Of a stretch of DNA of 64,000 nt, positions 25,574 to 38,324 are shown piece after piece. Made by a program: the position numbers and the translations under genes. Under the pieces are notes generated by a model. It had not been told where the DNA came from and made no database searches. It saw only the letters and a program-made list of their open reading frames with translations. The number at the start of each line of letters is the position of its first letter. Position 1 is the stretch's first letter. The DNA is from Cavenderia fasciculata. Lineage: Eukaryota; Evosea; Eumycetozoa; Acytosteliales; Cavenderiaceae. Where the stretch lies: NCBI RefSeq assembly GCF_000203815.1, contig NW_004457639.1:992001-1056000 (forward strand), read 5' to 3'.

Positions 25574-27782
25574 ATGGAATTATTTAATAATAATAATAAT
25601 TTTAGATTTCTTTTTTTAATCCAAACAATAATAATAATTATTTTATTATTTTGTATTGGAGAATCATCATCATCTTCTTCATCATCACTCTATATATCCA
25701 ATCATTGTGAATTAAATTTAAAATCCATTTTAAATACCAATTTAAATCCAAAACATTTTGATAGTATGTATAAATCATAAAATAAATTATCTAAAAAATA
25801 AATATAAAAAATATTAATATTTTTCCATTTAATTTTCTATAGCATTAACATATAGTGGAAAATCAATAAATGATCTTGGAAATATTGATTATTGTTTAAA
25901 ACAAGAAACAACAGTCTATTGTGTTGTCCATGGATCATTAACTGGAGATTTCCAAAGATTGGGAGGATTATGTCTCGAACCAACTTGCACCAAACCATCT
26001 TCGTTTAATGTAGGTTTGTGTTTGCCAGACGAGTGCCAAGAACCTGATGTATTGGGTGCAATGGCTATTTTGTCTGGTCATTTTCCAACCTTGGCATTCA
26101 ACTATTCGGACGACCCATCCATTCGTTGCTACACTGAAACCAACCGAACAAGTCGACCCGAGTTGACTTTAGGATCAATCATTATGATTTTAATAACTCT
26201 AATGATCTTTACATTGGTACTATTTGGTACCATTCTTCAATATTTAAATATCCAACAACCATCATCCACCTCTGAATCAACGTCATCTTGTATTGGTCGT
26301 AAAAAGAGAACTGATAGTATTGATGTTGAATCTCAACAACATTTACTTGCAAAGTTAAATACTAGTACTGGTAATCTCTCGACAGAGAATACCCCATCAT
26401 CCAAGATTATCCAAGTATTCCTTGCATTTTCCATCATCAATACATATACATCCTTTACAACTCCATTCAATCCAAATCCAAATACCAATTCCGGGTTGAA
26501 TGTTAGTAGTTCCAATCTACTTCAGAGTCAATTTAAAAAGTATTATGGTGTGTTGGATGGAATTAGATTTTTCTGTACTGGATGGATTATTATTGCCCAT
26601 GTGTTGCTCTATACTTTGTCGGTTGGTATGTCCAACCCTACGTATATGCTCGGTGTCGCCAACAAGGGTCTCGGATTCCAACTCATCACAGGTGCAGAGT
26701 TTGCAGTGGACGTCTTTTTTATGTTATCAGGTTTCCTAGTGGCACAAGCACTCCTCCAACAAATGGAAAAGACATCGTATTTGGAAGGATCAAAGATTGG
26801 GTTCTGGGCCAAATACATTGTACATCGTTTGTTGCGTTTATCGCCACTCTACTACTTTGTAGTGTTTTTCTTTTGGAAGGTGTCACCTCTACTTGGATCT
26901 GGTCCACTCTGGTTCGAGTACGAGGTTATCACCAAATCATGTGACCGTTTTTGGTGGACTAATTTGTTGTACGTCAACTCGATCTATCCACTTACCATGA
27001 GTAACGAATGTGCAGCATGGACGTGGTACTTATCAGACGATTTCTTGTTCTATGTCTTTGTAGCACCCCTCTTTGTCGCTGCATACAAACATTCCAAGAC
27101 TCTAGGATTCTCCCTAGCCATATTTGGTGTAGTGGCCAGCACACTATTAACATACCATCTCGATGTTGTCTATGAGGTTCTCTTGCCAATCGACTACACT
27201 ACACCACGCAACATTGCCGCCTCCTTTGCCAGTGATATTTACCAAAAACCTTGGTGTCGAGTTGGTGCATACCTCGTCGGCGTCCTACTCGCCTATTGTC
27301 ACGACAACAAGCTGTTTGTGGCGGTGGTCAATACTGACCGCCATCTTCGCCACGCCTTTTACGCCTTCTCGGCCTTCACGTCTGTGTTTCTCACCTTTAT
27401 CACAGCCTCTTACTTTAACCAGGGATGGAGTATCCACAGCACGGCCTTTTACAATGCCGCATCGCATCCATTGTATGCTGTCGCCGCTGCTGTCTACCTC
27501 TTTACCTGTATGGCCGGTCACGGTGGCTGTCTCGCCTGGTTCCTCGAGCGTCCCCTCTTTAAGCCACTCGCCACGCTCTCCTATGCCGCCTATCTCGTGC
27601 ACGCTATAGTCGTCTGGGTCATCACCTTTAGTGCCTCGACGCTCTTTGCCTACTCGACCACCGCATTCATCTCGCTTGCCACCTCGGTCCTCGCCATCAC
27701 CTTTTTCTTTGCTCTCATCCTCCACCTCACCATCGAAAAACCTCTCATCAATTTAGAAAAATTATTCTTTAAAATAAATTAA
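25574..27782 (+). CDS. NRF-type membrane acyltransferase 3 family protein (second of a pair)
   Basis: Exon 1 is 25574-25763 and exon 2 is 25843-27782 (phase 1, same position and donor as the paralogue upstream), giving ~709 aa. The N-terminal hydrophobic helix (FLFLIQTIIIIILLFCIG) is followed by the NRF ectodomain (GKSINDLGNIDYC, GLCLPDECQEPDV), a helix near residue 210, and Acyltransferase_3 from about residue 295. Motifs there are LDGIRFFCTGWIIIAHV, EFAVDVFFMLSGFL and LLRLSPLYYF. Catalytic-region motifs are kept. The last ~500 bp of the exon are much GC-richer than the start, with C-ending codons, which raises spurious antisense frames. The substrate is unknown; a plasma-membrane or ER location is likely. 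Confidence 0.85.
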
Positions 27783-28200
27783 ACTAAACTAAATTAAACT
27801 AAACTAAACTAAATCCTAAATATATATATATCTATATTATCTCTATGATTGAACAAAGATTTTAGATGAAAGTCGGGTGCAGTTTCAAAAACTGGTCTTC
27901 TCCTCCGAAAAAAAACAAAAAAATTCTTTTTCGAATCTTTGCTGGTTTGGTTCCCAAAGTCTCAAACTCACAAAGATATCTCTGTGAGTGTCTTTTTAGT
28001 TTTAACTCTCTCTGCTCTAATAAAATAAAGATTTCTATATTCTTATTTACTTACTATAGATATATATATATATACACACACACATAACATACATATTGTT
28101 TAGCATAAAAGGGAGAGAAATATAGAAATATAGAACTATAGTTTATATATTGTATAATAGTGGAAGTGATAGATGCTAGTAGTTGTAGTAGTAGAAGAAT
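27783..28200. other. Intergenic region upstream of the PI3-kinase
   Basis: Begins with an imperfect AAACTAAACTAAATT repeat directly after the acyltransferase stop, then A/T-rich sequence with TATATA and CACACA tracts near 28060-28085. It holds the presumed PI3-kinase promoter. No gene supported. Confidence 0.5.
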
Positions 28201-31200
28201 ATGGATACAAATCAATACAGATACTCTAAATCATTTTTTAATGACGGGTTTCAAATACATGTAAGTTACTGTGAAGTGAAGAGAAAGAGTGAGTGACGGA
28301 CAGACAAACTGATGAGTTCATTGGAATTTACAACTTAACAATCAATCATTCACAGACTCGACTCTCTCTCTCTCTCTCTCTCTCCCTGTTTGTTGTGTGA
28401 GTAGTGTGTTTTATTTGTGTTTGTGTCCCTTTACAATTTAACAGCTTTGACTCAACTCAGTCGGTCGTCCTCCACCACTTTACAACAATGATCAATCTCT
28501 CTCTCTCACACACACACACAACGACACAATAACTAACCCAACTCCCTTCTCCTTATCTTATTTTTACTTTATAGATAAAGATAGGTGATTCTATTAAAAG
28601 ATTCACATTTCAAAGTTCAACAACTGTTGATCATGTAAAGGTATGAATAGATCGACAGATAGATAGAATGTAGATAGATAGATAGATACTAACAACAACA
28701 ACAACAACCAATCAATCAATCAATCAATTACAATGTATAGTATGAAATATTTAAACAAACCAAAGAGATTACACAAGAAAACCGTCAAAACTACTTTTTG
28801 GCGTTGAATAGAACCGTCATCCTTCAAATCGAATTTGTAAAGTTTATATTTGCACATGAGGATATTCAAAAGGCTCTATTGACAAAACAATCAGTCGAAG
28901 TATTCCTTGTTCCAAAATCAAAAGAGTATGAGACATTGATTTTAAGATATTATTATTATTGTTATTAATTTATTTATTATTTTCTATTTTTTAGGATAAG
29001 AGCAAGAAAACATAAAGCTGATATAATTAAAAAGAGATTGGGAAACTTTAAACAAATACCACATAATAATATATTATTGCAACAACAACAACAACAACAA
29101 CACAAAAGATTATCAACAGATAGTGTTGCATCTGGTAGTGCTGCCACCAACACTAGTGGTAGTGGTGGTACCTATACCGATGACAACTTTTCAGATGTTT
29201 CTTCACAATTGTCACCCGATATTACACCATTATCACCATTACAATTACCATCTTCTGTCACTTCAACTGGCATCTCAATCGATGAGTTATCATTACAAGA
29301 AGAAGAGGATTTATTGATTTTAAAGAAAAAGAATGCTTTGATAAATCAAAACAACAATAACAACAAGAATGAACAATCATCGTCAGCATCAGAATCATTT
29401 AGAAAAAGAGATACATTTGGACTTTTTGCAACATTAAAACAACAACAAAATGATCAACAACATTTATTACCAGATTTAAAGAATCTTTCAACGACGACTA
29501 TGGAATCGGTCGATGATGAAGACAAGGATAACTTGTCACCACGAAGAAGATCACAACAGAGAAAACAATTGTTGATTCAGTCGACCGATGCATTTGTAGT
29601 GTTGGACGAATTTGGTGATGAGGAAGAGATTCTTAGACAAAAATTACAACAACAATTGGTGCAGTTGGAAGACGAGGAATTGAAATTCCAAGCACAGGCT
29701 GCAGATGATTCCGATCTATTGATTGGTGGAGACAGCGATTTTTCAGGCAGTGAGAATGAAAAGGAAAAAGAATCACCAACTCTTTTATCTACCTCGGGTG
29801 ATACTCTATCTCCTACCTTGCCTGCTATATCTTCACCTCAATTGACTCAACAACAAATATACAGAAAATCAATATCAAAGGTTGAATTGTTAAATCAAGA
29901 GAAACGTCTTAGTCAAGATTTCAATCAACAATTACAACAACAACAACCAACCGAACCAGAAGAAGAGAAAAAACAACAAGAGGAAGAAGAAGAATTACAT
30001 TGGTCAAATAATATTCAAATGAAACAAAAATTAATGGAAAAGGATCATTTCCCATTGTTAGTGTCGACACTGTCAATGGAGACTTCACTGATTGTACAAT
30101 GCCCCAAGATTTCATCGACGATGGAGTTTAAGAACCAGTTGATTGAATCACTCCAATCAATTGTGCATTTGCTAAAGGTTGGCACGTTTGCTATTGACCA
30201 GCAACAGGATATCCTGCCAATCAGCAGTAATAGTATCATCCACAACTTTGTCGAATCATCGTTAAACAACTGTAATATACCCAAACTAATTGTATTAAAA
30301 CCAGGTATGATTGATCTAGTCAATCAGCAATTGTCACCATTGTCGGGGTCTCCTCTACTCGGTCAATCTGTTCAACTGTCCATCTCACCTCCTCCACCCT
30401 TTCCCATATCTTCATCCAATCCTCTCACTATGAGTGGAAACTATCCAAATCAACAACCACAACAACCAGATTCGTCAACTACCTCCTCCTCCTCGTCTGC
30501 ATCCAAACCAATTCCAATTGCAAGAGGTGGTAGTGTATTTTTCAGCTCCAAACCATCTTCCATGTCATCATCACCAATGTCTGGCAGTCCACTCATTCGA
30601 AACTTGGGTAATACCAACCAAATCAACAAACTCAATCAACAAAATCAAGATTTAAAGAATAACAGTAATAATAATAATAGTAAACAAGGTAAAGGTAACA
30701 AAAACAAAAAGCAAGATGCTATTTCTGCTGCTGCTGCGGCTGCTGCAGTTTCACAACCAACCTCTCCAACACAACAAAAACGAAATCGTAATATTACAGT
30801 ATCATTCTCACTGGGTGAACAACGTGACTCTAATGTCAAGCAGATTATGCAGAGAAAGAAACTGGCACAAATCCAGATTGGATCGTTACTTGGTAAACCA
30901 TTGTGTTGGAGTAATGGAGAGACTGAAATTAAATATTTTAGAACATTGATGGATAATTTATTCAATTTTGGTCAGTTGGATGCAAGAGATCGTGTCAAAG
31001 TCACTTTGGCACAGGTCACTACAGCACCCAATGATCCATTATTGCCAGCGGCATTCCGCATCCGATTTTATTTGCCACCCGACAACCATTCGACGGCGAT
31101 CAATGTAAACATGACCGACTTGATGAGCAAGATTATCGAGCGTGTCATCTCCAAGCACAATAATACCACCAAACTGCTGACCGACCAAAAGGCACAAGAC

Positions 31201-33710
31201 TTTATTGTGCGTATTACGGGTACTAGCGATCACGTACTACGTGACTGCGAGATTGGACAATTGGACATGGTGCGTCAGAGACTACAACGTCGCAAAGACA
31301 TCAACTTTAGTTTGATCCATCGATCGGCACTCCCCGACATTTACATTGACGGTCATACAGCCACCAACAATAGCAATATGATCTTTTTAAATCCAAATCT
31401 CAACAATAACCTCTTTATCAATCAGTTTAATCAACAACATATCCAACAACAACAACAACAACCGCAACCAATGCAAATGCAGTCTAACCAAAATCACATT
31501 AAACGATCGATTCTGTTGTATGAGATTAACCGTCCGTTTGAGATTAGAATCATTTGTCTAGAGAACCTAAACAATCAACTGGCCAGCCACTTTTTGCAAG
31601 ATGGTAGTGTGAATGATGTCAAGTTGTCTGTGGTGGCCGAGTTGGTGCATGGAGAGGAGCCATTGGCACCCCCAATGGAAACGTTTACAAAGGCACATAA
31701 TAACCCGTTATGGTGTCAGTGGTTGCGTTCGTCGTTGCTCATGTGCGATTTACCACGTGCCACCAAACTCTGCTTTACAGTGTATGCGATGGTTGGTAGT
31801 AATCAACGTGTCGCGATTGGATGGGTTGATCTGCAACTGATTGATTATAAGAGTCAGCTCCAAAGCGGTGTGATATCGCTTATTTTGTGGCCTGGAGACC
31901 GCACGATGCAGACATCAGAGTATGCCGACATTTGTCCCAACCTTGTTGTCGAACTACTACAATTCCCCTTCCCAGTACTGTTCCCACGCTCCGAGTTGAT
32001 GGAACGTACCGAGATTAAAGATTATGTGGAAGCACGTAAAGAGGATGAAGTGCGTCTCGACCAGCTTATTAACAAAGACCCCATGTATAAGCTGTCAGAG
32101 GATGAACGCAAGTTTATATGGACGTACCGTATGCATTTGCGAAAGTTCCCTCATTCCCTATCCAAGGTGTTACAGTCGTTGCCATGGAACCAACCACAGC
32201 AGGTCAAGGAAGCACACCGTCTGCTGTCCATTTGGGAGCCGTTGTCTCCACACGAAGCACTCGAGCTGCTCGACGTTAAGTTTGCCGATGAACTGGTACG
32301 TGAGTACGCCGTCAACTGCCTGCGGTCGCTGAGCGATGGCGAGCTTGCACTCTTTTTGCTGCAGCTGGTTCAATCGGTTAAACACGAACCACATCACGAC
32401 AGCGCTTTGGCACGTTTCCTCATCCACCGCGCTCTGGCCAACCGCTCTGTGATTGGACACCCCTTCTTTTGGCACTTGGAGGCTGAAATGCACAATGTGC
32501 GTATTTCAGACCGTTACTCGTTGATTCTCGAAACATATCTACGCGGTTGCGGTGACCAACGACACGAGTTTGTTAAGCAAATGGAGGTAGTAACCAAACT
32601 AACTACCATTGCAAAGATGGTCAAAGAAGCAGCTGTATCGAAACGAAAGAATCTACTTTTAGACGAACTCTCCAAGTTATCTCTTCCCAATACTTTCCAC
32701 CTACCCACTTCAGCATCAACCGAGTCGTGTGGATTAATTGTCAGCGAGTGCAAGTGGCTCGACTCATTTACCGTACCACTTTGGTTGGTATTCCAAAATG
32801 TTGATCCACTCGGCGAACCAATTGTCGTCATCTTTAAGAATGGTGACGATCTCAGACAGGATATCCTAACACTTCAAATGATCACATTGATGGATAATTT
32901 GTGGAAACGTGATGGACTCGACACTCACATGTCTCTCTACAATGTAACATCGACTGGAGAAGGATGTGGTTTCATCGAAGTGGTCAGCGACAGTGAGACC
33001 GTCGCCGATATCCAAAAGGCAGCTGGTGGTGTCACTGCCGCCTTTACAAAGACACCACTTGCCAACTGGCTCAAGGAACGTAACCCAACCGACGCAGAGT
33101 ATGAATACACTGTAAATAACTTTATTCATTCACTCACTGGTTACTGTGTGGCCACTTATATTCTTGGAATCAGCGATCGTCACAACGACAATATTATGGT
33201 CTCCAAATCAGGACATCTCTTTCACATTGACTTTGCCCATTTCCTTGGCAATATTATGAAATTCCATGGTTATAAACGTGAAAAGGCTCCATTTGTACTC
33301 ACTCCCGAATTTGCTCACGTCATTGGTGGAGAAAAAAGTAAATCATTTGCTTGGTTTACTGAACTTTGTTGTACTTCTTTTAATATTATTAGAAAACAAA
33401 GAAATCTTTTTATTATCTTATTTAATCTTGTAAGTACAAAAAAGAAAAAAAAGAAAAAGAAATATAAAATTTTGGAATAATATTAATTTTCCTTTTTATT
33501 TTTTTTAAGATGTTATCAACTGGTATACCAGAATTATCAACAAGAAATGATATAGATTATTTAAGAGAAGCATTTTTAATGGATGAAGATGATGAAGAAG
33601 CCAAACAATCATTTGCAAGATTAATTACAAAGAGTTTGAAAACAAAAACAACTCAAGTATTATTTGCTATGCATATTCTTGCTCATTCTGATAATAAAAT
33701 AAATCAATAA
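28201..33710 (+). CDS. Class I phosphatidylinositol 3-kinase catalytic subunit (pikA/B/C type)
   Basis: Five exons: 28201-28260, 28575-28640, 28741-28925, 28995-33429 and 33510-33710. All phases join, giving ~1648 aa. The first three small exons encode a ubiquitin-like adaptor-binding-type region. A long Gln/Ser/Asn-rich acidic linker follows. Next come the Ras-binding domain (about 785-900, FRIRFYLPPDNHS), a C2 domain (from about 940, SILLYEINRPFEIRII), a helical PIK domain (about 1110-1270) and the kinase domain. Kinase motifs include IFKNGDDLRQD (about 1384-1394), GISDRHNDNIM (Asp about 1498) and HIDFAHFLG (DFA about 1516-1518). The enzyme makes PIP3 at the plasma membrane downstream of Ras in chemotaxis and macropinocytosis (family knowledge). 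Which Dictyostelium paralogue it matches is not settled. Confidence 0.92.
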
Positions 33711-33835
33711 TAATAATAATAATACTATGATGTAAAATATATAATCTAGATTACTTAAAAAATAATGCAATGTTTTTTGTTAAAATTTTATTTATTTATT
33801 TGTAGTTTCCTCGTTTAGTTTCTAACATATCTTTT

Positions 33836-33914
33836 GTGATTTGAAACATCATTTATTTATTTGTTTCAATTTATTGATAAGCAAAGATAATAAATAAATG
33901 ATGTTTCAAATCAC
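33836..33914. repeat. Perfect 24-bp inverted repeat 3' of the PI3-kinase
   Basis: The arms 33836-33859 (GTGATTTGAAACATCATT...) and 33891-33914 are exact reverse complements separated by 31 bp. The element lies 125 bp past the PI3-kinase stop, in the 506-bp space before the convergent PPOX gene. That space (33711-34216) otherwise shows no coding potential. Candidates are a fold-back element remnant, a 3'-end structure or a small-RNA hairpin. Confidence 0.7.
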
Positions 33915-34216
33915 TAGGATAAAGGCTTTTGGGGTTGTATCTTGAGACTCTTGATTAACTGGTGTACCTATAAATGAAAGAAAGACAAGTCTTACAAGTG
34001 GACACCATAATATCCACCCAATAATTTGAATGGTGACAATAGAACTTTATAACCACCTTGAGGTTTTGAGAAAAAAAATATGTTACTCCAGTGCCAAAAC
34101 ATGTTACCTCCAAGAAAAATGTGGAACTAATTATTGTTGGTTGCAAATTATAAAATGAATTGAAAAAAAGGATCTCGTTTTGACATTTTTTTTTGGTTTT
34201 TTGTTTTTGATTTATT

Positions 34217-36045
34217 TTATTTATTAAATTGTTTTTGAATTAAATTATTTGATAATAATTTTGAATTATAAATGGCATCGTTGACACCAACTCCAATTAA
34301 AGAATTACCGCCAATGAATAGAGAATGGTTGTAGGTTTTTTCTACATGTTGATTGATTCGGTCGATCAATGAGGAATGACCGACTGAATAGTGTGGAATG
34401 GCTTGACGACAAACATTTGATTGTGTGTAGATTGCCGATTGTCTGTAATCGATACCAAGGAATTGTTGTAAATGATTGGCTGCTATTTCGATTAATTGTT
34501 GATCATTTGATTTGGAAACATCGATCCATGATGCGTTACGTTTGGCAACTCTACTATTACCACCAATCATAACTGTTAAAATGGTTGATTCTTGTTGTTG
34601 TTGTTGATCACCTTTGATAAATTGTGGAAATGTGTTACTATCGATTGCTACACCGAGTACAGGTTGATTCTCCTTTGATGGAATGAGATAACCAAATCCA
34701 AAATGTTTAACCTTTTCTCTGACCGATAGGTCATTAAATACAAAGTTGATGACTGCAATGTTTGAATACTCTTGTTCCAACAATAACTGTGAAAGGATTG
34801 GATCTTGTTGTGTAAATGCATTACCAAGTGCATAAAATGGAGTTGTTGATACTAGTATATCAGTATCTACTTGTTTGTTTGGTTGACCGTTAAAGGTCAA
34901 TGAAAAATGACCGTTTTTGTAGGTAACCTTTTCCAATGCACTATTCTTTGCCAACCGATTACCTGCAATCGATTGCTCCAACGACATTGTCAGAGTAGAT
35001 AGACCATCTTGAAATGAGAATACTCCACTTGCTTGAACATCCTTACTCATGATACTCTTGACTCTACGAACTGCGTCGTGAGACAGTTTACATTGTTCTT
35101 GGTCTGCCTCTTGTTGCTTTGTCTTGTCGCTACTCAGTGACTGTAGTAAATTACCCTTTATCAACGACCCATACTTTGACTCTATCTTTTCCATTGATGG
35201 AAAACACGATTTGATCGACAATGTTGAATAGTCACCACCAAAGATACCAAGTGTCAGAGGTTCAATAAAAGATTGTGCAACAGTCTTTCCAAACCGACGT
35301 TCAAAGAATGATTGTACCGATTCATCCGATAAACTAGCATCTCTCTTGCCTTTAATTGGTTCACCAAAGAATGCACCAAATAGACCATGTTGATAACTAA
35401 ATGACATGGCCTCTGAGAATGACTGTGGCATCTTTTGAATCTTTCCATCCAATAATAGGTATCTAGTCTTTGACGACCCACTTGCAAATATAACCTTGTT
35501 ATCTAATCTCAACTCAGACACTAGATCCAATGTATGTTTACCATTACCTGCTGCACGTAAACTTCTTGGTCCCTTTTCCAATACATATGTATTATTATTA
35601 TTGTTGTTTTGGGGTACTGCAAATGATTGTATCCATCCACCGGTTCTATCCTTTGCTTCGTATAGATGAATATCAGCATGTATATTACCCTTGTTATTGT
35701 TTAACCTATTCAAAGATTTTGTTAAATAATGGTAACATGATAACCCTGATATTCCTCCTCCTACAATACCAATCTTTTTACTACTACTTATAATCTAAAT
35801 AGATAGATAACAAGATAGATAACAGTTAAACACACATAAATCACATCATCTCTTTTTTTCAATGTACATTTGACATTCTTAATAATCTCTTTCTTTTCTA
35901 TTTCAAAAACTATGTAAAAAGATAAGAAAATATGTATATTAATTTGGTCATCAGACTGATGAGAAGTAATAAAATTTCTCACTTGGAGGGGGGCATTTTT
36001 TTTTTGGTTCGTTAATATGAATTTCGTTTTGTTTTTATAAAACAT
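34217..36045 (-). CDS. ppox: Protoporphyrinogen oxidase (haem biosynthesis)
   Basis: The main exon is 35794-34217 (525 codons). It opens with KKIGIVGGGISGLSCYHYL, the FAD dinucleotide-binding motif, then EAKDRTGGW. It continues with LEKGPRSLRAAG, FGGDYSTLSIKSCFPSM and the C-terminal FAD-contact segment FIGGNSLIGVGVNDAIYNS. These are PPOX hallmarks. No Met precedes the FAD motif in this exon, so an upstream exon is required. I propose 36045-35983 (MFYKNKTKF..., donor GTGAGA, phase 0, 188-bp intron), giving ~546 aa, close to the family length. PPOX oxidises protoporphyrinogen IX to protoporphyrin IX at the mitochondrial inner membrane. The first exon is the least certain part. Confidence 0.85.
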
Positions 36046-36143
36046 TTTTTTGATGATTTCAAACTCGCCGACTCTGACCTACAAGAGAATCATCTTTACA
36101 TACGGTATCACCCTTTTCCATCCTTGCTGCAAGATACACAGAA
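36046..36143. promoter_or_regulatory. Compact bidirectional promoter between PPOX and RPS6
   Basis: Only ~98 bp separate the proposed PPOX start from the eS6 start. The strip contains T-runs and a GC-richer core (AACTCGCCGACTCTGACC, about 36061-36078). If the PPOX first exon is right, one short region drives a haem enzyme and a ribosomal protein divergently. Confidence 0.4.
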
Positions 36144-37137
36144 ATGAAGGTAAAGATCATACTACCTTATGTACAGATACAGTTATTAACACTTTATATC
36201 TTCTTTACATCTTATAGCTCAACATTTCCAACCCATCCACTGGTGCCCAAAAATGCATCAACATTGAAGACAAGCTCAGATAGTATGTTGATTTATAGTT
36301 ATATGTATACAGATGGAGACACAAAGACATGACAACACGTCGAACGTCGCCCGTCACCAGTCATCGAACAAACCATTGGACAAGTTTTGTACTAATTCCC
36401 AACCTACATACGTTGTCCCCCTTTCTTTCCCTTTTTTTTTCTACTTCTACTTTAGCCGTTGTTTCATCGATAAGCGTATGGGACAAGAAGTCTCTGCCGA
36501 CAGTTTGGGTGACGAATACAAGGGATACATCTTCAAGATCTCTGGTGGTAACGACGCCGATGGTTTCCCCATGATGCAAGGTGTTGCTGTTCCACACAGA
36601 GTCCGTCTCTTGTTGAACGGTACCACTGGTTCCTTCATCCCAAAGCGTGATGGTGAACGTCGTAGAAAGTCTGTCCGTGGCTGCATCGTCGCTGAAGATA
36701 TCTCTGCCCTCCAACTTGTCATTGTCAAGAAGGGTGATGCTGAACTCCCAGGTTTGACCGATGTCTCCATCCCATTGCGTAAGGGTCCAAAGAGAGCCGG
36801 TAACATCCGTAAGTTGTTCAACCTCTCCAAGGAAGACGATGTCCGCAAGTACGTCATCCGTCGTGAGCTCCCAGCCACTGACAAGAGAAAGGCCAAGTCT
36901 AAGGCTCCAAAGATCCAACGTTTGATCACCCCAGTCGTCATCAAGCGTAGAAAGGCTCTCCGTGCCAAGAAGTTGGCCCGTATGGTCAAGGCCTCATCTG
37001 AAGCCGCCGAATACAAGAAGTTGATCGACTCACGTTCTGAAGCTGCCAAGTCAAAGAGATCTACCCGTAAGTCATCCGTCAAGGTTGTCCCAGCTGCCAA
37101 GACTGCTGCCCCAGCCAAGGCTGCCCAAAAGAAGTAA
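36144..37137 (+). CDS. rps6: 40S ribosomal protein S6 (eS6)
   Basis: Three exons: 36144-36149 (only ATG AAG), 36218-36282 and 36456-37137, giving ~250 aa. The spliced start MKLNISNPSTGAQKCINIED matches the eS6 N-terminus. Further hallmarks are EVSADSLGDEYKGYIF, ISGGNDADGFPMMQG, KSVRGCIV and LRKGPKRAGNIRKLFNLS. The C-terminus is Arg/Lys/Ser-rich (SKRSTRKSSVK), comparable to the S6-kinase-phosphorylated tail elsewhere. A two-codon first exon interrupted directly after the start is typical of ribosomal protein genes. Codon use is strongly biased to C-ending codons (AAG, GTC, ATC), as expected for high expression. The product is part of the small subunit. Confidence 0.95.
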
Positions 37138-37296
37138 ATTACTTCCTATGAAAAATAAAATATAAACTTTTATACCAAAAATCAAAAAATCAAAATCAAA
37201 AACAATAATTATTATATATATGTATAATATATTGGTTGTGGTGTATTTATATTATTATTATTTGTACAATTTTATTTCCATGTTTAAAAAAATTAA

Positions 37297-37936
37297 TTAA
37301 TCGGCAGTTGTACCTTTCAATAATCTATTCAATTTATCATCAAATAGATCACATCTAATTGACATTTCCAATTCATAAAATGGATTCTTTAAAACATAGT
37401 CTGTATATAATTCATAAATGTTGTGTAATATTTCATCCAAGTTTGGATGATTTGGATCTGATATAGTATAAAATTTCATTCCTAAATAAATAATAAATAA
37501 TAATAAATAATAAATATTAGATTCCATCCATCCATTATAATGGATAAAGAGTCTGAGTGAATGATTGCCATATCCATCCCAATTATGTATAGTTTTATCT
37601 TTCCATACCTGTATGAGTTTGAAAACATTGTAATTTAAATGCTTCAGTTTCTATTGTTTCGATACCAGATGATGACCCTGTAGGTGAAAGATTACTAGCA
37701 ATAGCATGTAAACCATGAAACATTGATCCTAAACTAATATATGCATTATGACTTAATTTCTCAACTGAACCTACATAATCCTAAATAAATAAACATACTA
37801 GCTAGTTAATCAAATCAGATCATTCATTTCAATCTTAGATTATCTCATTTCATTTCTATCAATTCTATTCATTGCATACATTCTGAAAGATTAAAGTACC
37901 TGCTTTATTGAGAATATATAAGGAATAGATAGCCAT
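37297..37936 (-). CDS. trappc4: TRAPP complex subunit 4 (synbindin/Trs23)
   Basis: Three exons: 37936-37880, 37780-37609 and 37481-37297, with phases 0 and 1 joining cleanly, giving 137 aa. The N-terminus MAIYSLYILNKAGTLIFQ and the C-terminal part GMKFYTISDPNH, YELYTDYVLKNPFYELEMSI and RCDLFDDKL are diagnostic of TRAPPC4, a longin-fold subunit of the TRAPP tethering complexes acting on Rab1/Ypt1 at the ER-Golgi. The middle exon contains VEKLSHNAYISLGSMFHGLH and IETEAFKLQCFQTHTG. The length equals the minimal TRAPPC4 core. It is convergent with rps6; the two stops are ~160 bp apart. Confidence 0.92.
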
Positions 37937-38324
37937 AACCTATGTTTGTGTTGTTTATAGTGTGGTAAGAGTGTACTTACATTACATTGTGTTGTGAGAG
38001 AGAAAGTACTTCATTCTTGATGTCCACTCAAAAAAGTTTAATCTTTTTCTTTTTTTTTTTTTTTTTTTCCTAAGTCGAGTAAGACGGATTGTGTGAGCAG
38101 CGCAGAGAGAGACTGTCAAGATTATCACCAAGTGCACTTTAATAGTTTAATTGATTTAGTTGTTGTGTTATATCCAATTACAATTCACACCTTCACATTC
38201 ACTGCAAAGGCAAGATTCTCATCCCTATCATCAACATTTATGTTTCGACAAGAGGTTATAATCATTTATAATAACAAGTTTAGATAGTAGTAGTTAGTAG
38301 TAGTATATAGTAGTATAGTTAAAA
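37937..38324. other. Divergent promoter and 5' leader of eIF5B
   Basis: This lies between the TRAPPC4 start and the eIF5B start codon. It carries a T-rich run of ~22 bp at about 38047-38068 and a leader containing short TAG/TAGT repeats just before the first intron. No gene supported. Confidence 0.5.

Noticed and set aside
27163-27725. Frames of ~147 codons on both strands inside the second acyltransferase
   Set aside because: Caused by the GC-rich 3' part of the real gene; low-complexity translations.
36361-37118. Two minus-strand frames opposite rps6
   Set aside because: Shadows of a codon-biased ribosomal protein gene; no independent features.
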